From positions 1 through 40,659 of the forward strand of contig NZ_URHZ01000050.1 of the NCBI RefSeq assembly GCF_900547735.1: DNA of 40,659 nucleotides, read 5' to 3'. Position numbers and translations under genes: made by a program. The notes beneath the pieces are model-generated. The model did not search any database. It saw only the letters and a list, made by a program, of their open reading frames with translations, and was not told the DNA's origin. Below are positions 16,111 through 24,171 of the stretch, piece by piece (positions within the stretch are counted from its first letter, which is position 1; each line of letters starts with the position of its first letter). Source of the DNA: an uncultured Clostridium sp. Lineage in GTDB: Bacteria; Bacillota; Clostridia; Lachnospirales; Lachnospiraceae.

Positions 16111-16222
16111 TAAAGGAAGATATCGTATAAAGGAAGATATCGTATAAAGGAAGATATCGTATAAAATAAGATATCGTATAAAGAAAAAATTGTGTAAAGA
16201 AAAAATCGTATAACGAAAGATT
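16111..16222. repeat. 17-bp tandem repeat array
   Basis: Three exact units of TAAAGGAAGATATCGTA (16111-16161) are followed by one unit with two changes (16162-16178), two diverged 16-bp units and a partial one. The decay runs in one direction. It lies between the parS palindrome and the hydrolase stop codon. Units are directly adjacent without unique spacers, so this is not a CRISPR array. Confidence 0.85.
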
Positions 16223-16275
16223 AAATCCATACCATGTTAAAAATCCACAAATTCACATGTTCACTAATCCAGATA

Positions 16276-17226
16276 TTAAGCAAAGAACATAGAGATAACA
16301 TCCAGTAATTTACCTGGAGTTTCCAACTGCGGAAGATATTTTGTTTTACTGATAATGGAAGATTCAATTGCAGAGTTGTAAAGTTTATACTCCTCTATAT
16401 TATCGGTGATACAGAGAACCTCGGCTCCTCCAACAATAAAAATACTGTTATCAATCTTCTTCAGCGCATTGATGATATTACATTTAGTAAATTTGCATTC
16501 CATACTGGAGAATACGGCTTTTGGACATTCCCCTAAATGAGCCGATTCAAAATAGTGGTCAATAAAGATTGGCTTTGCCGAATACGGATTATAAAAGTAT
16601 TTCTCTTCAAAGGCTTCTTCGATCAGATTACGGCTGCTTGCAATGTGATAGAGAAGTGTACCTATGATTGGTAAATCCAGGATAAGTTTATACAGCTTTG
16701 CATTTTTCCCCGGAATTTGGCTGCAGTTCATCAGGCTGTCCGGGTTAATTAACATAAGCTGATCAAAAAGCTCAGGTGAGTTGTTGCATGCCATAATAGC
16801 CAAAGCGGCAGATTCTCCGGTAGCTATAATATTGGTTCTATGTCCAATTTCTGATTTGATAAAATCACAGATAAGCTGCACATAGAGATAATTGGTATAG
16901 GTAAGATTCGGTTTTTCCGAACGGCCGCAGCCAAGCAGGTCAATGGTATAAACGGTGTAGTTTTGTTTCAGCTTGTCAATCAGAAGACACCACTCATAGC
17001 CGCTGGATGAAAAATTGAGATCATGTACCAGTACAAGCGGTTTTCCGTTCCCGGTCTTAGTATAATGAATATTGCCGAGACGCCATTTATAGCAGAGTGG
17101 ATGAGGCTCACTCATTAAGTTCTTTGAGACAGCGGAAAATTTAATGTATTTATTAAATAGAGCAGTGGCGGCGGCTCCACCTGCCGACAACGCTAACAAA
17201 GTCATTACTTTATTCTTTGTATTCAT
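16276..17226 (-). CDS. Membrane-anchored alpha/beta hydrolase
   Basis: A 316-aa alpha/beta-hydrolase-fold protein with an N-terminal hydrophobic anchor (LLALSAGGAAATALFNKYI, about residues 10-28). The core strand motif VLVHDLNFSSSGYEW holds the oxyanion position. TIDLLGCGRSEKP is the typical post-beta-4 segment. The nucleophile elbow reads ATGESAAL, that is G-E-S-A-A rather than the strict GxSxG. A C-terminal acid/histidine region is less clear and I cannot identify the catalytic histidine. AGGAGG precedes the ATG by 7 nt. It is probably an esterase or lipase acting at the membrane; the substrate is unknown. It is convergent with the GNAT gene and divergent from parA. Confidence 0.8.
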   Translation of the reverse strand: MNTKNKVMTLLALSAGGAAATALFNKYIKFSAVSKNLMSEPHPLCYKWRLGNIHYTKTGNGKPLVLVHDLNFSSSGYEWCLLIDKLKQNYTVYTIDLLGCGRSEKPNLTYTNYLYVQLICDFIKSEIGHRTNIIATGESAALAIMACNNSPELFDQLMLINPDSLMNCSQIPGKNAKLYKLILDLPIIGTLLYHIASSRNLIEEAFEEKYFYNPYSAKPIFIDHYFESAHLGECPKAVFSSMECKFTKCNIINALKKIDNSIFIVGGAEVLCITDNIEEYKLYNSAIESSIISKTKYLPQLETPGKLLDVISMFFA

Positions 17227-17401
17227 TGATGCCTCCTGACAAAATAGATAGTAGGTAAACTGTTAATATCACAGTATAAAAGCTGAAGCTTTTCGTAGAA
17301 ATATCGTCAAAGCTCTTTCTGAACGTATTGCAGTCAATGGTAGTAAGGGCTTTATCTTTAATAAAGAGTATGTTAGAATCTACAGGTATTTTATACCACA
17401 A

Positions 17402-17430
17402 ATTATACCACAAATATAGGTATATGTGCA
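17402..17430 (-). promoter_or_regulatory. Candidate promoter of the hydrolase gene with 12-bp direct repeats
   Basis: On the minus strand TGCACA (17425-17430), a 17-bp spacer and TATAAT (17402-17407) form a plausible sigma-A promoter with a 5' leader of about 170 nt. It overlaps two exact tandem copies of TTATACCACAAA (plus strand, 17391-17414), which could be an operator. The rest of the 17227-17685 gap holds two parS sites and the parA promoter. Confidence 0.45.
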
Positions 17431-17493
17431 TTACAATATTCTTAAAGAAAAGGCCGTTATGACTAGTGTATGCAGCTTTGGTAAAATTAAAGA

Positions 17494-17509
17494 TGTTTCA
17501 CGTGAAACA
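17494..17509. promoter_or_regulatory. parS site
   Basis: Exact 16-bp match to the ParB-binding consensus TGTTTCACGTGAAACA, 180 bp upstream of parA. Confidence 0.95.
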
Positions 17510-17560
17510 TTTAGAGCCGGTTGCCAAATTGAATATAAGCAATATTTACAAAAAAACAGA

Positions 17561-17576
17561 TGTTTCACGTGAAACA
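17561..17576. promoter_or_regulatory. parS site
   Basis: A second exact copy of TGTTTCACGTGAAACA, 67 bp after the previous one and about 60 bp before the parA -10 box. ParB spreading from here could repress parA. Confidence 0.95.
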
Positions 17577-17632
17577 TTTTAGCAAAGAAAATGGACTTTT
17601 TTCTATAAAAAGTAGGAAATAGAATTTATCTG

Positions 17633-17641
17633 TGATATACT
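17633..17641 (+). promoter_or_regulatory. Extended -10 promoter of parA
   Basis: TG-A-TATACT is a good extended -10 element 45 bp before the parA ATG. The -35 region is weak, which the extended -10 could compensate for. Confidence 0.55.
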
Positions 17642-17685
17642 ATAAAATGATGCGTAAGAGAAATACGTTTTAGAAAGGAAACATC

Positions 17686-18456
17686 ATGGGACGTACAATT
17701 GCGATTGCAAACCAGAAAGGCGGTGTCGGAAAGACAACGACAGCGATTAATCTCTCTTCCTGCCTGGCCGAAGCAGGACAGCGGGTTCTGACGATCGATT
17801 TTGATCCGCAGGGGAATGCTACCAGTGGTCTTGGGTTAGAGAAAGGCCAGATTGAAGATACAGTATATGAAATGATGCTGGGAGACTGTACTTTTGAGGA
17901 TTGTCTTCAGCAGGATGTTCAGGAAGATCTGGATGTACTCCCTTCGGATTCTAATTTATCCGGCGCTGAGATTGAACTTCTGGATATAGAAAATAAAGAG
18001 TTTGTTTTGAAAAATCATCTCGACAGAGTAAAGGATGATTATGATTTTATCATCATTGACTGTCCGCCTTCCCTGAGCCTTCTGACATTGAATGCATTGG
18101 TGGCAGCCGATACGGTGCTCGTTCCCATTCAGTGTGAATACTATGCGCTGGAAGGTTTAAGCCAGGTACTGCGCACGATCAATATTGTTAAGAGGAAAAT
18201 GAACTCATCATTGGAGATGGAGGGCGTCGTATTTACGATGTATGATGCCAGGACAAATCTTTCTCTGGAAGTAGTGGAAAATGTAAAGAGCAACTTGAAT
18301 GAGAAAATTTATAAAACGATTATTCCAAGAAATGTGCGTCTTGCAGAGGCCCCGAGCCATGGAATGCCGATCAATATCTACGACAGCAAATCCACAGGTG
18401 CGGAGAGTTACCGGCTTCTGGCCGCAGAAGTGATAAGCAGAGGAGAAGAACTGTAA
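17686..18456 (+). CDS. parA: Chromosome-partitioning ATPase ParA (Soj)
   Basis: A 256-aa deviant Walker-A ATPase that binds DNA non-specifically as an ATP dimer and works with ParB/parS in origin segregation and control of DnaA. Visible are NQKGGVGKTTTAINLS (Walker A with the signature lysine at residues 10-17), IDFDPQGNATSGLG, FIIIDCPPSLSLLTLNAL (Walker B) and QCEYYALEGLSQV. AGGAAA precedes the ATG. parB follows after 141 bp. Confidence 0.97.
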   Translation: MGRTIAIANQKGGVGKTTTAINLSSCLAEAGQRVLTIDFDPQGNATSGLGLEKGQIEDTVYEMMLGDCTFEDCLQQDVQEDLDVLPSDSNLSGAEIELLDIENKEFVLKNHLDRVKDDYDFIIIDCPPSLSLLTLNALVAADTVLVPIQCEYYALEGLSQVLRTINIVKRKMNSSLEMEGVVFTMYDARTNLSLEVVENVKSNLNEKIYKTIIPRNVRLAEAPSHGMPINIYDSKSTGAESYRLLAAEVISRGEEL

Positions 18457-18597
18457 GATACATAAAAACAACCTGCGGAATGCGGTCTTCTGAATAGTTA
18501 TGCATAAACTTACATTTGTTACTTCCCGGTACAGGAAAGCATATAGTAAAATAAGATTAATTGGTATGAAGGTATTACAGCACGATTGGAGGAAACA

Positions 18598-19668
18598 ATG
18601 TCGAAAAGGACAGGACTTGGAAAAGGATTAGGAGCATTTTTTGGTGATGATTATGATATTTCCCAGACAAAGCCCAGAGCTCCGGAGGCTGCCAAAGAGG
18701 AGATAAATCCGGAAGGGCAGGAGGAACATGCGGAACACGCAGATAAAAAGGCTAACCTGAAGGAACTTGATATGATACTTCCCGTCGCTAAAAAGCCACA
18801 GAAAAAGAGTGTCACTGCCGCAAAAAAAACAGCAAAGCCGGCTCCAAAGGTAAAAATTGTGGAAGTGGAGAAGGAGAAATTCCTGAACATTACACAGATT
18901 GAACCAAACGGCAGCCAGCCGCGTAAGATGTTTGACGAAGAACAACTGAATGAACTGGCCGATTCCATAAAGTCATACGGCGTCCTTCAGCCTCTGCTCG
19001 TGCAGAAACAGACACAGGGTGACAATTATGAAATTATTGCCGGTGAGAGGCGTTGGAGAGCGGCAAAACTGGCCGGTCTTAAGCAGGTTCCGGTAATTAT
19101 AAGAGAATATACCAGACAGCAGACAATGGAGATTGCGCTGATTGAAAATGTCCAGCGAGAGGATTTGAATCCGATCGAGGAGGCAAAAGCATATCAGATG
19201 CTCATCCAGGAATTTGGACTGAAGCAGGAAGAGGTAGCGGAACGAGTAGCAAAAAACAGGGCTACGGTTACAAACAGCATGCGTCTTCTGAAACTGGATG
19301 AGAGAGTGCAGGAAATGCTCATTCAGAACCGGATAACGGGAGGCCATGCAAGGGCGCTCCTTGCACTGGAAGACGGCGAACAGCAATACCAAATCGCGGT
19401 TAAAATTGTTAATAACAAACTGAGTGTGCGGGAAGTTGAACGACTGGTCAAGTTATTAGCAAAGCCGGCTAAGAAGAAAGAAGAAAAACCGGAAGAAAGA
19501 GACTTCAATATTTTTTATCAGGATCTGGAAGAAAGATTGAAATCGGTAATGGGTACAAAAGTAATTATTAATAAAAAGGACAAAAACAAGGGACGCATTG
19601 AAATAGAGTACTATTCATCTGCGGAATTGGAAAGAATAGCAGAGCTTCTCCAGTCTATAAATGGTTAA
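18598..19668 (+). CDS. parB: Chromosome-partitioning protein ParB (Spo0J)
   Basis: A 356-aa CTP-dependent clamp that loads at parS. The N-terminus SKRTGLGKGLGAFF carries the ParA-stimulating basic peptide. A charged linker (about residues 30-95) precedes the ParB/Srx domain with QPRKMFDEEQLNELADSI and the CTP-binding box GERRWRAAK, then ENVQREDLNPIEEAKAYQ. The helix-turn-helix that reads parS (EEVAERVAKNRATVTNSMRL) and a C-terminal dimerisation domain follow. The start is the ATG at 18598 with GGAGGA just upstream; an in-frame TTG at 18586 overlaps that site and is unlikely. Four parS sites within 3 kb give it its loading platform. Confidence 0.96.
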   Translation: MSKRTGLGKGLGAFFGDDYDISQTKPRAPEAAKEEINPEGQEEHAEHADKKANLKELDMILPVAKKPQKKSVTAAKKTAKPAPKVKIVEVEKEKFLNITQIEPNGSQPRKMFDEEQLNELADSIKSYGVLQPLLVQKQTQGDNYEIIAGERRWRAAKLAGLKQVPVIIREYTRQQTMEIALIENVQREDLNPIEEAKAYQMLIQEFGLKQEEVAERVAKNRATVTNSMRLLKLDERVQEMLIQNRITGGHARALLALEDGEQQYQIAVKIVNNKLSVREVERLVKLLAKPAKKKEEKPEERDFNIFYQDLEERLKSVMGTKVIINKKDKNKGRIEIEYYSSAELERIAELLQSING

Positions 19669-19752
19669 TTATTAATTTGTTTGAATTTTCATGCAATCGT
19701 TTTTATTTTATATCAATCATAGAGATTAGAAGAACTGAAATGAGGACATAAG

Positions 19753-20256
19753 ATGGAAAACAGTATTTTAAATAACCTGGGATTTGATCCCGGATTTTTA
19801 ATCATCGGTTTAATCATACTCACTTTGATATCGCTTATCGCCACGCTAATCTGCTTATCACAGTATAAGAAACTGTATCGCAGATATGATATGTTTATGA
19901 GGGGAAAAGATGCGGAGACCCTTGAAGATACCGTACTGGATCTGATGGATGAAGCCGCATTCCTCCGCTCCGAAGACAGGGCTAATAAGGACTTGATCGA
20001 ATCTATGGAGGAACAGGTAAAAGCCGGTTATCAGAAGACCGGAATGGTAAAGTACAATGCCTTTAAAGGAATGGGTGGAAACCTGAGCTTTGTAATTGCC
20101 CTCCTGGACGATAACAATACCGGTTTTGTTCTGAATTCCGTTCACAGCAGAGAAGGATGTTATCTCTATTTGAAGGATGTAGTGGAAGGAAAGACGGAAG
20201 TTCTTCTTGGAAGTGAAGAAAAGGAAGCGCTTGAGCAGGCGCTTGGTTACCACTAG
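19753..20256 (+). CDS. DUF4446 family membrane protein
   Basis: A 167-aa protein with one N-terminal membrane helix (FLIIGLIILTLISLIATLICL, about residues 15-35), a coiled-coil-like stretch (RYDMFMRGKDAETLEDTVLDL to MEEQVKAGYQKTGMVKYN) and a compact C-terminal domain with the family pattern VKYNAFKGMGGNLSFVIALL and HSREGCYLYLKDVVEGK. The family is regularly found behind parB in Clostridia, as here, but has no established function. It is likely cytoplasm-facing and membrane-tethered. Confidence 0.9.
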   Translation: MENSILNNLGFDPGFLIIGLIILTLISLIATLICLSQYKKLYRRYDMFMRGKDAETLEDTVLDLMDEAAFLRSEDRANKDLIESMEEQVKAGYQKTGMVKYNAFKGMGGNLSFVIALLDDNNTGFVLNSVHSREGCYLYLKDVVEGKTEVLLGSEEKEALEQALGYH

Positions 20257-20345
20257 TGCAGAGGAGCGCAGGAAGAAAAAACGGAATAAAGTTGACATAA
20301 TATGGAAAACACCTGTGACAGACAGGAAAACTATTGCAAATTTCC

Positions 20346-20375
20346 TTGATTTGTAGTAAAAGTATTAGATACAAT
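20346..20375 (+). promoter_or_regulatory. Candidate promoter of the DUF3881 gene
   Basis: TTGATT (20346-20351), an 18-bp spacer and TACAAT (20370-20375) lie 38 bp before the ATG at 20413. This is a reasonable vegetative promoter. Confidence 0.5.
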
Positions 20376-20412
20376 CGGACTCAACATAAATAAAAAGATA
20401 GAAGGTGAGAAA

Positions 20413-21294
20413 ATGCATAAGTTTTTACGCGCTGCCGGATTCAGCATGTACCAGAGAAAAAAGGATATTAAGGCTCTTCTGCGCTGCCTTTCCAAGGAAG
20501 CGGCCAGATCCAAGTGTATACAGATAGACCGGGACACAAGCCTGTGTGAGATGAAGACAGAAGTGGCACCGGGAATCGGTCTTGCCATGTATGGCGAGCT
20601 GAATGAAAAAGAAGAACTGGATATTGAATATTACTATCCATACATTACGAGTGATACTGTTACAACGAAAGCCGAATGTTCAATACAGCGCCATGCGGAA
20701 AAGGAAACATATGCAGGTCTGCTGGATGAATATAAAGTCGGGATATCACTGATTTTTTACCTTCTTAACCCAATGGAGTACAGGGAAAGAGTTCAGAAAG
20801 CAAACGCACCGATCAAAATAGAGTCGGCAACACTTTCTGCCCTGTCGGTTCATGGAAAGATACTGCTCCCCATAAAGAAAACGGCCATGCAGATTGAGAA
20901 GGCCAAGGTAGCTTCACGTAACAGGGACAGTCTGTTGGAAGCCGCCAAGAACGGGGATGAAGACGCGATGGAATCGCTGACGATAGAAGATATTGATCTC
21001 TATTCACAGGCCTCCAGGCGTGTAATTAAGGAAGATATCTATTCCATCGTGGACACCTGTTTTATGCCAAGCGGAATCGAATGCGATCAGTACTCCGTCG
21101 TAGGGGAGATATGTGAAGTAAATTTAAAGAAGAACAGAATAACCGGTGAGGAAATCTATGATATGAAGCTGGAATGCAATGATTTGTTTTTCAATGTTGC
21201 AATCAACAAGCTTGATTTACTGGGCGAACCGTGCCCGGGACGCAGATTTAAAGGCCGCATCTGGATGCAGGGAATTGCAAATTTTAAAGACTGA
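20413..21294 (+). CDS. DUF3881 family protein
   Basis: A 293-aa soluble protein starting MHKFLRAAGFSMYQRKKDIK, which I recognise as the DUF3881 family, seen mainly in Lachnospiraceae. No transmembrane segment, signal peptide or known catalytic motif is visible. The middle is acidic and helical (SLLEAAKNGDEDAMESLTIEDIDL), and the C-terminal third (CFMPSGIECDQYSVVGEIC, LECNDLFFNVAIN, GEPCPGRRFKGRIWMQG) is beta-rich and reminiscent of an OB-like fold, which is inference. GGTGAGAAA precedes the ATG. The function is unknown. Confidence 0.85.
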   Translation: MHKFLRAAGFSMYQRKKDIKALLRCLSKEAARSKCIQIDRDTSLCEMKTEVAPGIGLAMYGELNEKEELDIEYYYPYITSDTVTTKAECSIQRHAEKETYAGLLDEYKVGISLIFYLLNPMEYRERVQKANAPIKIESATLSALSVHGKILLPIKKTAMQIEKAKVASRNRDSLLEAAKNGDEDAMESLTIEDIDLYSQASRRVIKEDIYSIVDTCFMPSGIECDQYSVVGEICEVNLKKNRITGEEIYDMKLECNDLFFNVAINKLDLLGEPCPGRRFKGRIWMQGIANFKD

Positions 21295-21311
21295 TTTTTT
21301 TATAAAGGGAC

Positions 21312-21341
21312 TTGACTTAGAGTAGGAATATGAATTATAAT
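21312..21341 (+). promoter_or_regulatory. Promoter of tRNA-Arg
   Basis: TTGACT (21312-21317), 18-bp spacer, TATAAT (21336-21341), about 70 bp before the mature tRNA start. Confidence 0.7.
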
Positions 21342-21413
21342 TAACCTTGTGCCTTTGAGTATTTATGGGCATGGACGCAGTTATAATCAGGCTGTGTCAT
21401 GAATTTATAAGAT

Positions 21414-21490
21414 GTTTCTGTAGCTCAGCAGGATAGAGCGTCCGCCTCCTAAGCGGAAGGCCAGCGGTTCGAATCCGCTCAGGAACGCCA
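21414..21490 (+). tRNA. tRNA-Arg (anticodon CCT)
   Basis: A complete cloverleaf. Acceptor GTTTCTG pairs with CAGGAAC (one G-U), D-arm GCTC/GAGC, anticodon stem TCCGC/GCGGA around loop CTCCTAA (anticodon CCT, reading AGG), T-arm with GGTTCGAATCC. CCA is encoded (21488-21490). A promoter precedes it and a terminator follows immediately, so it is a single-gene unit. Confidence 0.97.
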
Positions 21491-21499
21491 GTAAACAAT

Positions 21500-21537
21500 G
21501 CCGCAAATCTTTATTAATAAGGATTTGCGGCTTTTTT
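21500..21537 (+). terminator. Terminator after tRNA-Arg
   Basis: GCCGCAAATC (21500-21509) pairs perfectly with GATTTGCGGC (21522-21531), followed by a T6 run. It ends the plus-strand core; the genes beyond are on the other strand. Confidence 0.9.
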
Positions 21538-21586
21538 GGACTTTTTATCTTTCAGGCAGGCACAGGTCAACATTTTTAGCCCTCTT

Positions 21587-23806
21587 CTAATCCGCCTCCC
21601 CCAGATACTGCATTTCAAATTCTTCTGCTGTGACAGGCTGTGAGTAGTAATATCCCTGTATGTAATCACAGCCCATCTCGGTGAGTTCGCGGACCTGTTC
21701 TGCGGATTCAATCCCTTCGGCCACAGTCACCATCCGGAGCTGCCTGGCCATTTCCAGAATGCTGGCAACAATAATGTGTTTGCGCTGTTGATTCGTCTTG
21801 TCACGGAAAAACATCTGATCCAGTTTGAGGATATCCAAAGGAAGGGCCTGCAGCACATTCAGCGAAGACTGGCCGGTTCCAAAATCATCCATGGCGCAGA
21901 GAAAGCCGTTGTCATTGAGCCTCTTAATGATTGTTGCAAAGTAGGACACATCTTCGACGACTACACTTTCCGTAAATTCCAGTTCGATCAGGCCGCTCGG
22001 GATTTGATAGCGGTTTTTGACAGAACAGTAGTACTCGATAAAATTCGGCTGGAGCATGGTAATTCTTGAAACGTTGACCGAGAGGATAAGACGTTTTTCA
22101 ATCCGTGGAAGCGTCTTATTCAGGTACATGCAGACATGTTCAAACATGTAGTGGTCTAAATCCACAATAAATCCATTGCGTTCAAATAAATCCACAAATT
22201 CTCCCGGCATTGCAATAATAGTTCCATTTTGCTGCCAGCGGACCAGTACTTCGGCCCGAATGGACTGGTCCGGGGCAGCGCGGACACTGAGCTGGGGTTG
22301 GAAAAACATCTCGAATTCTTTCTTTCGGATGGCCTCGTGCATGTTGGCCACAAATTCCATTTCCCGCATCTCTTTTTGCCGCATGGTATCGGTATAGAAG
22401 CCAAGGTGGCTTCCGGGCAAAATTTTAATACTTTTTTGAGCCATATTGGCCCGGTTCATCATTTCACCAATTTGCCAGCAGACGTTGTCTTCGAGCAGAT
22501 ATACCCCGCAGGCGAGTTCTATATGGTGGCGTTTTTGACAAAGTTCCGGGTAATCTGAAATATGGACGGACATTTCCCTGAAATTCTTCTCCAGCTCGGA
22601 TGGCTCATTCTCATAGTAGAGGAGATAGGTCAGTGTATCCCCGGAAATCCGGCAGAATACTTCGCCCTCACGGCAGACAGAGGCCAGATAATCACTCCAA
22701 TATTTAAGAATGCGGTCTCCGGTGTCATATCCATAGGCTTCATTGATAAATTTAAATCTTTTTATATCACAGTAGTGAAGGGCGTATTTACGTCCGGATT
22801 TGTTTTTAAGAATATGTTCTACCCTTAATTTAAACCCCTCAAAATTCAGACGTCCGGTCAGAGGATCGGTATACTGGATTTTTGCTTTTTCTTCCTGAAT
22901 GGTTATCCTCTGCACCGAGGCCGCAATATAGTCTCCCAGCACTTCCAGGAGGAAAAGAGAAGCCCAGCGCTGTTTCAGGTTGCCCAGACAGATCAGCCCT
23001 ACCAGGTGTCCCCGGCAAATAATCGGAGCCAGGCATAAATTGTGAAGTCCGTATCCGGACAGAAAACGGTAGCTTTCGGGATCGCGGTCCGCAAGCTCAT
23101 CTACGGAACGGATCAGGATTAGTTTATTATTGCCAATCAGGCGTTCCCAGCGTTCAAGCAGCCGGGAATCCAATTGATCGATATAGGGAATATCCGAACC
23201 GCAGCCGCCCTTTGAGAAAAACCGAACCGTCTCGATAGCCGTAAAGGAACGGATAAAGCCGGAATCCGCCTCAAAATAATTTTGTAAATCCTCCAGAATC
23301 AGCTCAAATGCCTCCTCAGGCGGTTCCTGTTTCAGAAGACAGCGCATCCAGTGCATCATCAGGTTCTGCTGGTTTGCATTTTCAATCAGCACTTTTTTAG
23401 CCTGTTCCGGTTTGGTGATATTCAGTGCAACCTCGATGCGCATTTTATGGCCGTTCCAGTCAAAGAGACGATCTTTGATGAGATAATTCTTTTTTGCCGC
23501 CGGATTGTAGTGTTCCCATATATAATACTGTTCCGTGGAAAGCAGGGAGTTGGTACAGAATGGGCAGGGAGAATTTCGGTTTTGGAGCAGTTCATAACAC
23601 TTTCTTCCTTTACCGCCCTCAAGTTCGCCGCCAACGGTGCCGTCTCTGCTGATGAGACGGAGTTCATAGGTTTCCGGATCACTGACGTAAAAAATGTCAT
23701 CCGGATCATCCAGCATGGTTATCTCGCTGAAGAGGACGGCGTATCTGCGCAGCAGAGTTTCAAAGTTATCTATCATCTCCTGATGTTCCTGTAACATGGA
23801 TTCCAC
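21587..23806 (-). CDS. c-di-GMP phosphodiesterase: PAS-GAF-(degenerate GGDEF)-EAL
   Basis: A 739-aa soluble signalling protein. Residues about 20-135 are PAS-like with a CPFC cysteine pair (81-84). About 150-305 form a GAF domain. About 310-470 are a GGDEF fold whose active site reads SGDTL (388-392) instead of GGDEF, so cyclase activity is very unlikely. About 485-735 are an EAL domain with the usual catalytic set in place: E519 (EVL), N578 (NVS), E610, E613 (FTES), D640/D641 (DDFGTG), K661, E697 (AEGIE) and Q717. It should therefore hydrolyse c-di-GMP. AAAGGTGG precedes the ATG. No promoter is visible in the fixed leader; the only candidate lies in the invertible segment upstream (23896-24193) and currently points away, so expression is predicted to be phase-variable. 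Confidence 0.92.
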   Translation of the reverse strand: MESMLQEHQEMIDNFETLLRRYAVLFSEITMLDDPDDIFYVSDPETYELRLISRDGTVGGELEGGKGRKCYELLQNRNSPCPFCTNSLLSTEQYYIWEHYNPAAKKNYLIKDRLFDWNGHKMRIEVALNITKPEQAKKVLIENANQQNLMMHWMRCLLKQEPPEEAFELILEDLQNYFEADSGFIRSFTAIETVRFFSKGGCGSDIPYIDQLDSRLLERWERLIGNNKLILIRSVDELADRDPESYRFLSGYGLHNLCLAPIICRGHLVGLICLGNLKQRWASLFLLEVLGDYIAASVQRITIQEEKAKIQYTDPLTGRLNFEGFKLRVEHILKNKSGRKYALHYCDIKRFKFINEAYGYDTGDRILKYWSDYLASVCREGEVFCRISGDTLTYLLYYENEPSELEKNFREMSVHISDYPELCQKRHHIELACGVYLLEDNVCWQIGEMMNRANMAQKSIKILPGSHLGFYTDTMRQKEMREMEFVANMHEAIRKKEFEMFFQPQLSVRAAPDQSIRAEVLVRWQQNGTIIAMPGEFVDLFERNGFIVDLDHYMFEHVCMYLNKTLPRIEKRLILSVNVSRITMLQPNFIEYYCSVKNRYQIPSGLIELEFTESVVVEDVSYFATIIKRLNDNGFLCAMDDFGTGQSSLNVLQALPLDILKLDQMFFRDKTNQQRKHIIVASILEMARQLRMVTVAEGIESAEQVRELTEMGCDYIQGYYYSQPVTAEEFEMQYLGEAD

Positions 23807-23895
23807 CTTTTCTTTCCTGGAAAGCTTCTGAGCTTGGGATGCACCGGGCCGCAGCGAGTGGAAAACCGGGCATAGCAGGCTGACTGTGTTGATGA
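23807..23895 (-). promoter_or_regulatory. GC-rich structured leader of the phosphodiesterase gene
   Basis: This is the fixed 89 bp between the left inverted repeat and the ATG. In the mRNA, TTTTCCAC (in the upstream half) can pair through six bases with the GTGGAA that overlaps the ribosome site, and CTTTCC lies next to GGAAAG, so the ribosome site could be sequestered. I do not recognise a known riboswitch class. No -35/-10 pair is visible. Confidence 0.35.
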
Positions 23896-23917
23896 CATAA
23901 TGGTGATTATGCCATCA
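23896..23917 (+). repeat. Left inverted repeat of the switch
   Basis: A 22-bp sequence identical to the complement of 24172-24193. Its outer 16 bases are themselves a dyad, CATAAT-GGTG-ATTATG, followed by CCATCA. Such a short dyad with a central spacer is what two tyrosine recombinase monomers would bind for strand exchange. Confidence 0.9.
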
Positions 23918-23995
23918 GAACGGACAACTTAATACACACCCTGCTATCTGAGAGAATGGATTTTCCGGAAAAGTCATCTTATTTCAGATAAAAAG

Positions 23996-24050
23996 GCACC
24001 AAAACGGACCGGCACAGAAAAGGTTAAACCACTCCGGTCTGTTTTGGTGC
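23996..24050. terminator. Bidirectional terminator inside the invertible segment
   Basis: A 17-bp stem (23996-24012 with 24034-24050, one mismatch, GCACCAAAAC... type) has T6 after the right arm and A5 before the left arm, so it terminates on either strand. It therefore works in both orientations of the segment, blocking read-through from the recombinase gene into the EAL gene. Confidence 0.85.
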
Positions 24051-24107
24051 TTTTTTCTTTCATCAAGCGGAATTCCGGATCATTATCAGCGACCGGATAT
24101 TGTGAGA

Positions 24108-24136
24108 TTGTATTTTTCTCCCATTTATGATAATAT
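24108..24136 (+). promoter_or_regulatory. Promoter inside the invertible segment
   Basis: TTGTAT (24108-24113), 17-bp spacer, TAATAT (24131-24136), with overlapping GATAAT and TATGAT alternatives. It is the best sigma-A-like match I see in the segment and points to the right as written. I saw no comparably good promoter on the other strand of the segment. Confidence 0.5.
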
Positions 24137-24171
24137 ATTTGTATGTAAATTTATCCGAATGAAAAGCGGCA

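Noticed and set aside
16111..16222. CRISPR array
   Set aside because: Repeats are 17 bp, directly contiguous and decaying, with no unique spacers and no cas genes in the window.
23807..23895. c-di-GMP riboswitch (GEMM-I or GEMM-II) in the phosphodiesterase leader
   Set aside because: The leader lacks the conserved core sequences I know for either class, so only a generic structured leader is proposed.
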